From positions 53,917,952 through 53,981,951 of the forward strand of contig CM075941.1 in the NCBI GenBank assembly GCA_038030265.1: a stretch of 64,000 bases of DNA, read 5' to 3'. Shown here piece after piece: positions 44,101 to 54,650 of this stretch. The first letter of the stretch is position 1. Every line of letters begins with the position of its first letter. The DNA is from Corythucha ciliata (lineage: Eukaryota; Arthropoda; Insecta; Hemiptera; Tingidae). A program made the position numbers and the translations under genes. The notes under the pieces were generated by a model that had not been told where the DNA came from, searched no databases, and saw only the letters and a list, made by a program, of their open reading frames with translations.

Positions 44101-47100
44101 TAACGCAAACAAACGTCATCGACTCGAGGAATATTTCGCTGAGGCGTATAATCCAGGCATAAATCTCGGAGTCCAAGAAAAAAAGGGGCCATTTAACCCG
44201 CGAGGATTTTTTATTTTTAGATGCTGAGCTTTGCCGAATTTTGATGACCAATGAGTTAGTGTTGGTGGGAAGGGGTAGAAAGAGAGGAGAAAAAAACTAT
44301 AAAATTCCTCACTAAAAAGGAAGGAGCCTAGCGTACGAAAGAATGCCTTGTGAGGTGAGGGGAAGAAGGTACTTGTTTTTGAATTCAGTGTACGCGATAC
44401 GCATCAACTTTTCGCAAAATTCGAACCGATTAGGACGTTCCTGCGCCCTCGCGAATCATCGAACAATGAAGAAATATATCCTAGGATTAATAAACGATTT
44501 GGTAATTTTAGTGTACACGTTTCACTCATCTGGGTACCCTCGGTATCGAGTTATGTAAATACACGAGAAAAAACCATAATTCAAGTTGTAAATGATTTCA
44601 TGCGACTAGCTCAGGTGAAATTTAAATTTCTTACTTGTTAGGGGAAAAAGGGGCGTGAATAGACTTGTGTAATGCAAAAACTATTTGTTTTCAATGCTCA
44701 CGCGATTACATCCCCGAAGAACTTTGTTATACCTGTCGTCATTTTAATTGTTTAGGTTGGGCTCCCACCCTCTTGCCCTACCTTCAAATTATAACCGGGT
44801 CATTGCCAAACTAGAGGCTTTTGTGTTTCAAACTGGCTCTTTAATTAACCACTAGGAAATTAAAAATTCCATGGATTCTCTTTCTTGATGGGGGTGGTAA
44901 CATATTTGTTTGTGCCTGCTTTCATCAACTTCTTCCCGTCCCCGCTCAACCCGGCCCGCCACACTCCCCAGGTTCCTATCGTAAATGACTGACAGGGAAC
45001 GTCTGACATTGTTCTACATGACTGACGGGGACACGGTTACATCATGAACTTCATGATGCTGTAGGGCGCATAGTTGTACTCTAGTCCCAAGGATACGGAT
45101 GAACAAGAAAAAAAAAAAAACATCTTTAAAATCTCATGAATGTCAAATAACTATAACCAGGCCCTGGAAATACGTGACTCGAAAAAAACAAACGTGAATC
45201 GTGTTTAACCCTTCCCGCGCGCGTCTATAAACCTTTTTTATTCGCAATTAATAGTGGGAAAAATACCAAAACAGGGCGTTGTACTGTGGAAAATAAATCT
45301 ACAAATTTATCGCGGTCAAAAAGGTCGAGCCCGGTCAGAACACTTTAAAAAGTTCGATGTAGCGTCGGGGAGATTGCACTAAAAAACAATTGTCATAATA
45401 AGGCACACTTCAACGGTCATTCTCAGTGCAGTTAAATTACGCTAGGGCAGTAAACAACGCTATCAAAACTGATGGGCTCGATGATGAGAAGAAGGAGGAA
45501 TTTAAATAGAGACATATGGATGGGGCGAGGGGGCGACCTTTTGTTATTCATCGTATAAATATATCGAGATGATATCAGCGATCCACTCAGTCATGCAACT
45601 TAATATGAATACAAGCCAATTACAGTCATAACGCAATATGTAGATCTTCATAGAGATGATTAGAGTGCGATTAGATATTGCACGGGATCTGAGGAGAATT
45701 CCTTAGAGGATGTCACACGGGTGACATTGATTCAGGAACTTCTCACCCAGGCGAGAGAAAAAAAACTATTTTTAACGTCTCATTGTCCGTTGTTTCAATC
45801 ACTTGGCCCCTGTATCTCGTTTCTTTCCACCTTCCGTCACGAGCTCGTTAGCATTTTAGCCTGAAAAGCGCTCTTTCGGGGACAATGCACAAGAAATCCT
45901 TGTGCACGAGAGTACACAAATAAGTCTGTGAACTTCCCTTGCTCTTTTTTTTTTTTTTTGTCGGGGGCGCCGGGCTTTGAACCCGGCAGGCGCCTAAGCC
46001 TCACTTGGGCTCCTACGCCATACCCAGATCTAACTGTGCACTTCACACCCGTACTACGCGGGCGTCTCGGTCGGTGCGCGGTTTGTTGAACGCACACCGC
46101 AGGGAACGCCCACACGAAGCCGAGTGTGCCGTGTCACAGCTCGCCGCAGCCTTAGAGTGTAATGGGCAATGGCTGGATTCGAACTCAGGCCCGCTGGGTT
46201 GTGAAGCGAGCATTGTATCCATTACACCATCGAGGCGCGCGCTCCCTCCTCCTTAGTTTTGTGAGCGCGTCAGAGCCATCAGTTTAGGCTTCTATTATAC
46301 GTAACCCGCTCCCAACCGAGTGGGAACGCGAACTCAAAAAGCCTAGAACGTCTTCTCAAACCTAAAAAGCTCAACCCTTTAGGTCTAAGAAACTTCAAGA
46401 TCCGAACTATCTGTCCGGAAGAATTCCAGGACGAGGGGTTTGATTTTATCATAACACTGGATATCCTCGTTCTTGAATACCCATCGCACTTACAGGCCAA
46501 GTGCCTTATCGGCCTATCCTCGATTTCTCATTTCCCCCAGGTCGGACTACCAACCACGGTCATCCTGTGTAGGTGTCTATTAACAGCATAATGCCTTGTG
46601 AAATCCCCCACCACTTTTATCATCTGTTTCCTCCCTAAACTAAGCATCCAGTCTTGTGTCTTCTTTAGCAGCAAACCCGTTAGCGGCTTTAAACCCAGAA
46701 ATATCCTATGCAACCATTTCGTTGCCTTCAGTTCCGTGCCTTCTACTTCTTGCCGGTCGTGAATTCTCTTTGTCCACAACGCCAGCGCGTCGCCTCCCAT
46801 TCACAGACACACTGATCGAGTAATTTTTTCTCCCCCAGCCGACGATACTACCATCAGGGATAAACCCTACTACTGGTGTCCAAAAGGCTTCTTCAGAGCC
46901 GGTAACCACTGCTACTATCTGAGTAAAAAGAAGGCGACATGGAGAAATGCCGGCTTTGAATGCGAAGACATCAAACGAAGTCACCTGGCCATATTGGACA
47001 CGCCGTTGGAAGACAGAAAATTACGTCAGAGACTAAGTAGAATGAAACCAGGTAACCCTTTCACCATCTACTTTGTATTCCATCTTTCGATCATTTTGCA

Positions 47101-50100
47101 CGGGTTGTTGCGTTCGTCCCAGATAAATACGACAGATGGATCGGCGGCATCTACGATTGGGATCAAAAGGCGTGGATATGGGGGAAAACGGCTCAAAAAA
47201 TGACGCATCGGTCATTCTCGTTTCAAAAACCCAAAACAAATTATAAGTGGAGGTGTACGGTAATGGACCCGTACAAACTTTACAGGTATATATAAATATT
47301 TATAGTATAAATGAAGCAGAACTTATATCTCTTCATTGCATCTTCATTTCACATCTCAGGTGGGATTCACGAAGCTGTTTGCAAGAGAAGCACTTCATTT
47401 GCGAAAAACCAATCAAAATAAGAAAAGGCAATTTTAAAAGGTTCAGGCAAAGGAATGAAATCAAAACGAGATTAAAACAAAAAATGAAACTTAAGAAAAT
47501 TAAGGAAATAAACAGTACACTTTGAATAAGTTTAAGATGAGGGGGAGTGGGTACCCTCACAGCACCTGCACAAGCGTCATCATTCATCTTGACTTAATAC
47601 GCTTTCAAAGGTTCGGGCTTAGTATTCGCACATTCTAATTCACTCACACTTAAAGCCTGTAGGTGTACATCTGTTTTACTCAAACAATCTGTGAACCAAA
47701 GGATAAATGCAACGAAGCTCTTCTATTTTGAAAAGCGAGCCCCAGTTTTTAAAGGATAAACGTGCTAAGATAATTTTCAAGTATGAAATAGTTAGAATAT
47801 AGGCTGAATAAAAATTATTTCGTCTCATTAAACTCTCGGAAGTTGCCTCCTTTCACAATCCTAGTCTTCAAACTGTGGTGGGGGGGGGGGAGGTCTGAAC
47901 GGGAGTCACTAATGTTTTAGATTATTGTGCTACATATAAAATGCAGTAAGAGATTCGCAGTTTCGTAATTTCTTCAAGCACAAGCACTTAGGGCAGCTGT
48001 TCGATCGTTTATTTATGCATACTAATTATAAGCTCCTACCTTGATGTAGGTGCAAAGAGCGTCCCCTTTCAAGTGCTCCGTTCCAGCCTCAGTGTAAAGT
48101 TTCACTTTCATTTTTCCAGTCTCCACATCCTTCATGACTAGGCCACATTTTTGCATCAAATCGACGAATTCCTGCTCGGTTATATCCAGCGGCAAGTTGC
48201 TCACGTACACTTTAGTGTTGTTGTCATCGCTGACGTCAAACCACGCTGGGAGGAAGAAAAAAAAAAAAAGTTAAAAACAGAACAACGAAAACGTGGGGGG
48301 GGGGCTGACTTACTCGGTGGATCGGGCGCTTTCCGCTTCAAAGTCGGATCTACGGGACCTGGGTCCTGTTTCTGCGGTTTTTTCGGTTCCACCGGTGCCG
48401 CCTCAACAGGTTTTACACCGTCTTCAGGCTTGACGAAACCATAATTCATTTGATAGTGCGCAAGGAAATCTTCGTCAATCTGAAAAAAAGAAAATGTTGA
48501 AAAAATGACGGTATTTTCAGGTTATATGTACAACGAATTTACCTTGGGAAACCAGGCGTTCTTTTCAGTGTCCCATTCGTACACAGTTCCATCGTTTGGA
48601 TCTGTGTAGATATGAGTTCCGTCTTCCGTACTGTATGTACCTTTCGACATGTCCTGACGAACGACGTTTTTATTTCTTCGTTGGCTGCCTCCATCCTCGT
48701 CCATTTCATCTTCTTCGGAGTCGTCGCTCTCATCATTTTCACCTTCTGGGCACAATTCCCACTCATTTTTATCCACATTCCACTTGTGTTTGGTGCCTAA
48801 GGGAAATAAAATTGTCTATTAGATTTCATTACACTTCAGGGTTCGGGTAGGTACCAACCTGTCTTCACGAGAGTGTAGTAGTAAGTCCCATTCTTAAATT
48901 TGTAACACTTATCACTAGAGTCTTCCTCGATATTTTTCCACGCCTGTTTAGACTCGTCCCATTCAAGTTGTCGACCAGTTTTGGGATCTAAAATAGAATT
49001 AGAGCTCAAATTATAACAGGCATTGCATAGATTATAATAGGAGGGGGAGAAACTGTAATGTAGGGAAGCTCCGGAAGAGTTGCTACATTATGTGCTCATG
49101 TTCGGGTCACTTGCACCTGGGCCTCATACCACCAAGTCAAGTCGTTTAAACCCGCAATTTGATATGGCGAGAGAGAAACCTTAGCCTTTTTTTTGCCCTC
49201 GACCGTTCAGCGCCTTAGAATGAGTCGTAGAGTGCCACCTCCACAACGCCGCTCCGTACAGCCGAGTCGGCGATAAGAGCGACCCGAAGAAACGGGCTCG
49301 TCGTTCTCAATCATTCCTAGCCTCTGAACACTGGAGGGCAAAAGTACAAATCCAATCATCTCAAACTATGTGTTTGGACTAATTTATAGTTCATTAGGAT
49401 TCCAAGTTAGTGGTCATGCTAGGCCACTACGAGACGGATGCCCTGCTAGGGAACCACCAGACGGCCCTTCGGCGAGAGCCGACTCTGCATAAGTCCCAAC
49501 TCAAAGCTACGTGCTATGCATCTGCAGAGTCTACGCGACCGAACAAAGTATTCCCCTACAAATGAAGCATGTTGAGTGGTTGCACAGACGCATTGCGTAC
49601 AGTTTGTACAGGGCTAAGCCCCGTTCACATGCCCCCCGTGATATGCGACTGTGGAGTCTATGACACCTATCAAAATGTTCATTTTTCGAGGGTAAAAATT
49701 TGTTTGGTTGCATGGGCTCCAGACGCATAACATAGATCTTGTGAACGGGTCTTTAGACCAAGTGGGCAGCAGAGCCACAGGTTTGAGCCTTGTGCCCGCA
49801 GCAAATTGAGCCCACGTGTGTGTGGGTCACCCAAGCTCAAAAAACAGTTAAAAGACTATCCATTTTCAACTGTTATTCGAGCTTGGTTGACTCACGCGCG
49901 GGCTCAAATTGCGGCGGGCCTTAAGGGGGAGTTGTACATGTGTTTCCTCGACACCCCTCCAATCATACCTCGCCCACTCGGCGTTACGTAAATTATCGCC
50001 GCATTTCTGCACCAATCCTGGATTTCAAGATCTCATTTAAATCTTCACGAAGTTCCGCACAACCGTACGATCTTCTTTTTTTATATTTCACCCCTAAAAT

Positions 50101-50720
50101 AACTGTAAAACGCACCGAAACTTTCAGCTTAAAAATTCACACTCTTTCGACGACTTATTTAGGAAAGCAAGATCGTACGGTTGTGCGGAATTTCCTGAAG
50201 ATTTAAATGAGACATTGAAATCCAGGATTGGTGCAGAAATACGGCAATAACTTACGTAACGCGGAGTAGGCGAGGTATGATTGGAGGCGGGTCGAGGAAA
50301 CACATGTACAACTCCCCCTTAACGAGAAAGCTGACCCCGCCAGAAATCGACTTAGTAGTTCTCAAACTGAAACACACGATTCATCCCAAAGTCTTGTCAA
50401 TACTGCCCCGCGTACTAGCCCTTTATACTAAGAGTTAACTTAGTTTAGGGAGAGAGTTTCTGAAAACATCCGATTTGATGCTTGGACTCCTATGGATCAA
50501 GTTGTTCATATGACCAGAAAAATGACAAAAAAAAATCGCCGAGAATGATTAATGTGACCGTAAAAATACGATTACCCGAGTAAAAACATTTCCCATTTTC
50601 ATAGCGAAGCAAACTTTCGTCCAACTTTTCAGAACTCGTCGGGTCGGAGCCTTCCTTTGGCTTGAATGTCTCACAAATTCCACTGTCTGTCTGAACGTCT
50701 TTCTTCGTTTCTTCAGTCAT
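35167..50720 (-). CDS. HTATSF1: HTATSF1 (Tat-SF1/Cus2-like) splicing and elongation factor
   Basis: Nuclear RNA-binding protein linked to the U2 snRNP. Exons (minus): 50,720-50,576, 48,987-48,859, 48,796-48,543, 48,479-48,314, 48,245-48,040, 36,083-35,911, 35,852-35,666, 35,591-35,455 and 35,395-35,167. The sum is 1,626 nt, or 541 codons plus stop. The N-terminal part contains acidic sequence (DESDDSEEDEMDEDGG). RRM1 has RNP2 KVYVSNLP and continues across the large intron (VLDGYDYKGKKIRVERAKF). A basic KPKKKRRKDKEK linker follows. RRM2 is a U2AF-homology motif (IVILKNLF, RHAEGVAQINF) with the R-x-F residues in GRWFGQRQL that bind tryptophan ligands such as those of SF3B1. The C-terminus is acidic. 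The fifth intron is about 12 kb and hosts a lectin gene and a SINE. The gene ends about 700 bp from the foldback element. Confidence 0.93.
36084..45944. other. Most of the 12-kb intron between HTATSF1 exons 5 and 6
   Basis: No gene recognised. Content: a (TTC)n microsatellite at about 37,862-37,888; long T runs at about 40,767-40,784, 41,763-41,787 and 42,771-42,792; A-runs; G/C homopolymers at about 37,672-37,681, 39,481-39,490 and 39,910-39,922. Short ORFs of 60-100 codons show no known motifs. Confidence 0.6.
37862..37888 (+). repeat. (TTC)n microsatellite
   Basis: About nine TTC units in a row, within the HTATSF1 intron. Confidence 0.9.
45945..46243 (-). mobile_element. tRNA-derived SINE with two tRNA-like regions
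   Basis: On the minus strand the 5' head carries an A box-like GATGGTGTAATGGATA and a B box GAGTTCGAATCC, as in tRNA-derived SINEs. About 200 bp further on, a second tRNA-like part has an A box-like TGGCGTAGGAG and a perfect T-arm GCCGGG-TTCAAAG-CCCGGC. The element ends in an A15 tail (45,945-45,959). It sits in the HTATSF1 intron in the same orientation as that gene. Target duplications could not be defined. Confidence 0.72.
46244..46838. other. Sequence upstream of the lectin exons
   Basis: No exon recognised. The lectin's first coding exon with a signal peptide should lie here or further upstream, but no convincing candidate was seen. Confidence 0.4.
46839..47525 (+). CDS. C-type lectin-domain protein nested in the HTATSF1 intron (3' exons)
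   Basis: Probably a secreted carbohydrate- or ligand-binding protein. Exons 46,839-47,051, 47,123-47,285 and 47,360-47,525 (TGA) have good AG/GT borders and, after two carried-in bases, give 179 codons plus stop. The lectin fold is seen in YYWCPKGFFRAGNHCYYLSK, ATWRNAGFECE, HLAILDT, WIGGIYDWDQKAWIWG, WRCTV and CLQEKHFICEKP. The usual calcium/sugar motifs EPN or QPD are absent (SFQKPKTN in that place) and WND is replaced by WDS, so classical mannose or galactose binding is doubtful. A very basic, Lys/Arg-rich tail of about 35 residues follows the domain. The first exon is not identified. The gene lies opposite in strand to its host. AATAAA at about 47,805 could end the transcript. Confidence 0.85.
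47526..48039. other. Lectin 3' UTR and remaining HTATSF1 intron
   Basis: Contains AATAAA near 47,805 and a G-run at 47,880-47,890. No further exon seen. Confidence 0.5.
49509..49761. mobile_element. Two adjacent hairpin MITEs of the CGTTCACA family
   Basis: 49,617-49,756 is an imperfect hairpin (CCCCGTTCACATG...CTTGTGAACGGGTCT, about 70 bp per arm). 49,509-49,617 is a second hairpin with the same inner sequence (CCGAACAAAGTATTCCC, AATGAAGCATGTT). They lie in HTATSF1 intron 1 and share sequence with the MITEs at 13,431 and 14,261. Confidence 0.6.
49924..50319. mobile_element. 396-bp palindromic MITE with ~150-bp terminal repeats
   Basis: The left arm AGGGGGAGTTGTACATGTGT continues through TTACGTAAATTATCGCCG and ATTTAAATCTTCA to a poorly matched centre, then repeats inverted to ACACATGTACAACTCCCCCT. 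It is flanked by TA, or seen more widely by TTAA, on both sides. A half copy at 34,545 is flanked by ATA, which favours a TA target (Tc1/mariner-like) over TTAA (piggyBac). It lies in HTATSF1 intron 1. Confidence 0.8.
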
Positions 50721-51119
50721 TTTGTATAAAATAAATAGAAATTATAACTAATTTCGTTCATAAATTGAAAACGACAAACACTACTGACCAACAAACAAAA
50801 ATTCCGGACTCTTGTAAACAGTGGTAACCTGAGTTTACCGAATAACCATACACGAAACCTTCTCTTGCATTGACCGCGAAAACTTGGAACTTTCAGTGAG
50901 TTGGGCTAGAAGAAAAACAAAAAAGGGAGTTTTTGGAAAAAGGGCTAGAGAAATAAAAATTACGGCACAAAATAATGGAAAGAAGTCGAAAGATTGAAGA
51001 GGTGGAATTTTGAAGGAATCCATAAAAACAAAACTTCACAAGGAGGAACGTCGTGCCAGCAAATTCAGCGTGTCTGGGACAAAATGACAAGCTGCAGAAA
51101 CTATAAAATGTTATTTTAT
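50721..51119. promoter_or_regulatory. HTATSF1 upstream region, between HTATSF1 and PUM3
   Basis: 399 bp between the HTATSF1 start codon and the PUM3 stop codon; both genes are on the minus strand. It must contain the HTATSF1 promoter and 5' UTR. No TATA box stands out. Confidence 0.4.
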
Positions 51120-51120
51120 T
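51115..51120 (-). terminator. PUM3 poly(A) signal overlapping the stop codon
   Basis: On the minus strand the end reads TGAATAAA: the last base of the stop is the first base of AATAAA. Confidence 0.6.
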
Positions 51121-53589
51121 CAATCTTGAAGGAGTTTTGAAAGAATTTCACCTCCTTTAGTTTTATGTCTCTCCAACAACTCAATTACTTTACAGGAAAT
51201 AAGTTTTTCCTTTAGAGGAGTAACGATGTCATCCAATTTCGTCTCGAGCATGCTAAATTAAAGAAAATTGCTCATAAAATACGAATAATTTTATAGATCA
51301 GTCGAGCGAGAGAAAGGTACTTACAATACAAATACGAAACAGCCACGGTTCGAAGAGCACCACTTTTTAATCGTGGATTTGTCCAACTGGTCAATTAGAC
51401 ATGACGAGAATGTCACTGTAATAAGGTATGATTATTACAAACTGGCAGGAGAACCCCTCCCACCACCAATACTTTTTCCATTTTCAGACGATTCCACGTC
51501 ATTTTTAATTATTTTCTTCAGTAGAACATGAACAACGCTGTTTTCAATCACACTTGTCTCACCGTCGGAGGTTTTGATGTACTCAACAATAGCGTTGAAG
51601 GCGTTCGATAGGGCTTCTCCTAAGGCGGACACATGATTTGTCAAGGGGGCAACTAAGTCATTAATGGAGGTAGGCGTACCTGTTCCGTTTTGTAGGATGA
51701 GGGCTGTGACGAGACCGATAGAACCTTCCGACACCCAGAGATGAGGGTCAGTCTTGATTTTGTCGAGAAGAACTGGAATACAGTGCTCTCTGAGCTCTTT
51801 CATTCTTTGTTCTTTATCTTTCTTGCTGGGTGTAGAAAACGAGGATAAAAGATGAGTTAATTTAAAATACAACGAAGTACTTACACGAAGGATGACTCGT
51901 CAGCCTTTTTCAGTTCCTGGACTAAGCTTGGATGAAAGAAATGATTGTCCCTGTGAGAGACCATATAAAGTACCACTTTCCTTCCGTGAACATTTTTTAT
52001 GACTTCTTCGGCACTATCGATTATTGCTGACAAAATCATCTAATTGAATAAGAACAATTAAATGTTATCCGTGAGAGCTTCGTCAGCTAAGAATCCTGTA
52101 CTTTTTTCATTAAAACTGTGTCGTCCACCGAATCAATTAGAGTCAAAAGGAACATACAACCGGGTTCAGTCATCGCAGTTCCAACGATTTCACCTTTGAC
52201 GGCTTTGACTATTTCTTTTTTCTCCTTAGCCGTTGAATTTCGAACCACGAGCATAGCGACGTTCGCACCCTCCTTGGTCCGTACCAACAGGGGAACGTGT
52301 GATTTGGCGGCGTCGAAAAATTCCTGGCGGTCTTTCTCGTCACAGTTGATCAAAAAATCGTAGAGGGCACCCATCGTCAGTCCAAAAGCGAATGTCCAAC
52401 TCCTGGGGGAGGGATGGTGTTAAAAATGCTAGAAACCCTTGCCGTTATGACCGTTCCGAGTGATCATTTTTAAAAAGAAAAGACATTACAGGACCGGCTA
52501 TTTCATGAGGTGAAGCGACTTACTTTCTAATTAATTTCGAGAGTAGATTTTTCGCTGATGAGAGCAAAGGAGCCTTAAAACTCGGGTTATCTACAAAGAA
52601 CCGCTCAAGATTCAGCTCCTCAGCGCTGGTCATCGTTTTAGCCAATTCGCCGAATAATTCGCGTCGGAGAAGTGTTTTCTCTTTACCAGACGAAAACTTT
52701 TCGTAAATATTTTCCAAAATTGAAGCGGAGAGCTGCAAAAAACGCCCAAATTTTGAATGCTCTAGCTTCCCGTTTCCCCATGAAGCCTGCAGGCATACCT
52801 TGTTGCTCATAAGTTTGACGACGTGACCATAGCATTTGTTGATCATTTCACGGCGGATTCTAGCGTCACACGAGCGCATAATACTCTGCACGACTCGGTT
52901 CGAATATTTACACTGAGCCAAATTGACGACATCGGTAAGAATTTCCTGGACGATTTGTTTTTTCACTTCAGGCGTTCCGAGTTTCAGAAGCCACTGAACA
53001 ATACGAGCTGTGTCGTGACTGCGAATAATCTGAAAAGGGAGACAGAGATTTCTCAACGATTTTCAAACACAAGACGCGTTAACCAACGCACTTTGTCCAA
53101 ATTTCCCTTTAAAAGGTTCGCCACCTCTTGGACCAGCCTATTCCTTTTATCCAGAGGACATTTATGACTTCGAAGAATTTCATACTTTTTCTTCACCTCA
53201 TCGACAACATCGCCGACTCCAGAATTCTTCTTGAGTTTCCTTATTTTTGTCAGGTTCTTACTTTGTTTCTTAACTTCTGACCAGACAGGCTTAGTACCAT
53301 CTTCGGGAAACGCAATTTCTAGAAAAGAAATAATTTTTTTCCCACAGGCTCGGAAATGATACATTTATCCATACTCACCGAGGTTTTTTTTGTCATTTTT
53401 TTCGCCTTTCTCACTTTTTTTATCCTTTTTGTCAACTTTCTTTCCCTTCAGAGAGGAACTGACGGGCTTCTTCAAACTCGTTGCGTTCTTCTTAGAGGTC
53501 TTGGTGATTTTTGTCGGATACTCTTCGACGACTTTTTTACCTTCGTCCGGGACGTCACTTTTGGCTTTTCTTTTCATTGTTCCCGACAT
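51120..53589 (-). CDS. PUM3: PUM3 (Penguin/Puf6-type pumilio protein)
   Basis: Nucleolar PUF-A/Puf6 family protein that binds RNA or DNA and acts in large-subunit ribosome biogenesis. Exons (minus): 53,589-53,379, 53,318-53,092, 53,029-52,799, 52,732-52,524, 52,402-52,102, 52,039-51,885, 51,825-51,473, 51,415-51,325 and 51,252-51,120. The sum is 1,911 nt, or 636 codons plus stop, close to human PUM3. The N-terminus is Lys-rich (KKPVSSSLKGKKVDKKDKKS). Pumilio-type helical repeats include HDTARIVQWLLKLG, CKYSNRVVQSIM, CYGHVVKLMSNK, EGANVAMLVVRNST and HGRKVVLYMVS. The C-terminal CPL-type region contains KKWCSSNRGCFVF. The start ATG at 53,589 faces the AK6 start 191 bp away. An AATAAA overlaps the stop codon. 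Confidence 0.93.
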
Positions 53590-53780
53590 AAGTTAAAGAA
53601 TTCAAGTTTCTCAAGTCTCGACAACAAACCACGCGGTCACTGATCACCAACAAAATCTTATCGGGTCGGAAGGTTGTAGTAAGGTTGTCGTGTCCGAATT
53701 TGTTTACTGCGTGAGGGTGTTTTCCGGACGGACGGCATTCTTGAACGATTTTTCTTCAACTCAGCCACGTCGTCATCAGA
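53590..53780. promoter_or_regulatory. Bidirectional promoter between PUM3 and AK6
   Basis: Only 191 bp separate the two divergent start codons, so promoters and 5' UTRs of both genes must share this space. No TATA box is evident. Confidence 0.6.
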
Positions 53781-54483
53781 ATGGGAGTTAACATTCTTAT
53801 AACTGGTGAGTCTCTAGCTAATTAAACTCTTTTTTTGCTCAAGTTCGCACCTGAACATGAATCCCTGCCAGGAACGACGGGCTGTGGCAAGTCGGTGACA
53901 GCTAAACAAGTCTGCGAAAAGACGGGATTTAAGTGGTTAAACGTAAGCGAATTGGCTCAAAAGGAAAATCTGATTGATTCTTACGACGAGGCATTAGAGT
54001 GTCACATCATAGACGAGGACAAGGTGAGGCTTGACCACTGTGGTGTGACCACATTGTTACTTGGGCTCTTGGACTTTTTTTACAGGTTGTCGACCACCTG
54101 GAGCCTTTAATCAAAAAAGGAGGAAACATCGTTGAATACCACGGAAGTGGGTTCTTTCCAGAAGACTGGTTTGACGCGGTGTACGTTCTGAGGAGTGAAA
54201 CAGCTAATTTGTACGATAGACTCGTAGCAAGGTAATATTGTGTCTAATTGAGACAAGAAACCCCGTAGAAATTAACTAAAATCCATGATATTTTAGGGGG
54301 TACTCTGGAAGAAAACTGAATGAAAACATGGAATGCGAAATATTTCAAGTATTGCTTGAAGAAGCGAGGGACACGTTTGATGCTTCTATCATACATGAGC
54401 TTCAAAGTAATAACGAGTCGGACTTGGAGGAAAACGTTAATTTAATTATTGAAAAGATAAATTCATTAACGAATAAATCTTAA
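53781..54483 (+). CDS. AK6: Adenylate kinase isoenzyme 6 (CINAP/Fap7-like)
   Basis: Nuclear NMP kinase/ATPase that also assists 18S rRNA processing at the small ribosomal subunit. Exons 53,781-53,805, 53,872-54,023, 54,086-54,231 and 54,297-54,483 sum to 510 nt, or 169 codons plus stop; human AK6 has 172 residues. The P-loop GTTGCGKS is split by intron 1. The family-typical NVSELAQKENLIDSYDE, IIDEDKVVDHLEP, EYHGSGFFPEDWFDAVYVL, LYDRL and ARGYSGRKLNENMECEIFQV follow. It is divergent from PUM3 and tail to tail with POLR3D (167 bp between stops). AATAAA is formed by the Asn-Lys codons just before the last residue. Confidence 0.95.
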
Positions 54484-54639
54484 CATCCATTAACGTGTTA
54501 TGATAGGCTGTTGAGGTTATCGACGACAAGCCGCAGAACATAAAACTTGGCCAGAGCCATTGCTTTGAGGTTAAATCACAGCTAGCCTCAAGGCAGTGAC
54601 TAGATTTTTTTACAGCGACATTTCATAAAATATCAATAA

Positions 54640-54645
54640 TTTATT
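54640..54645 (-). terminator. POLR3D poly(A) signal
   Basis: AATAAA on the minus strand five bases after the POLR3D stop codon (54,651-54,653). Confidence 0.55.
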
Positions 54646-54650
54646 CACAA

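Noticed and set aside
46170..46240. A functional tRNA gene on the minus strand
   Set aside because: A and B boxes are present, but no good acceptor stem can be paired and the unit continues into a SINE body with a poly(A) tail.
49921..50322. piggyBac-type element with TTAA target
   Set aside because: Both flanks read TTAA here, but the half copy at 34,545 is preceded by ATA, which is compatible with a TA target only.
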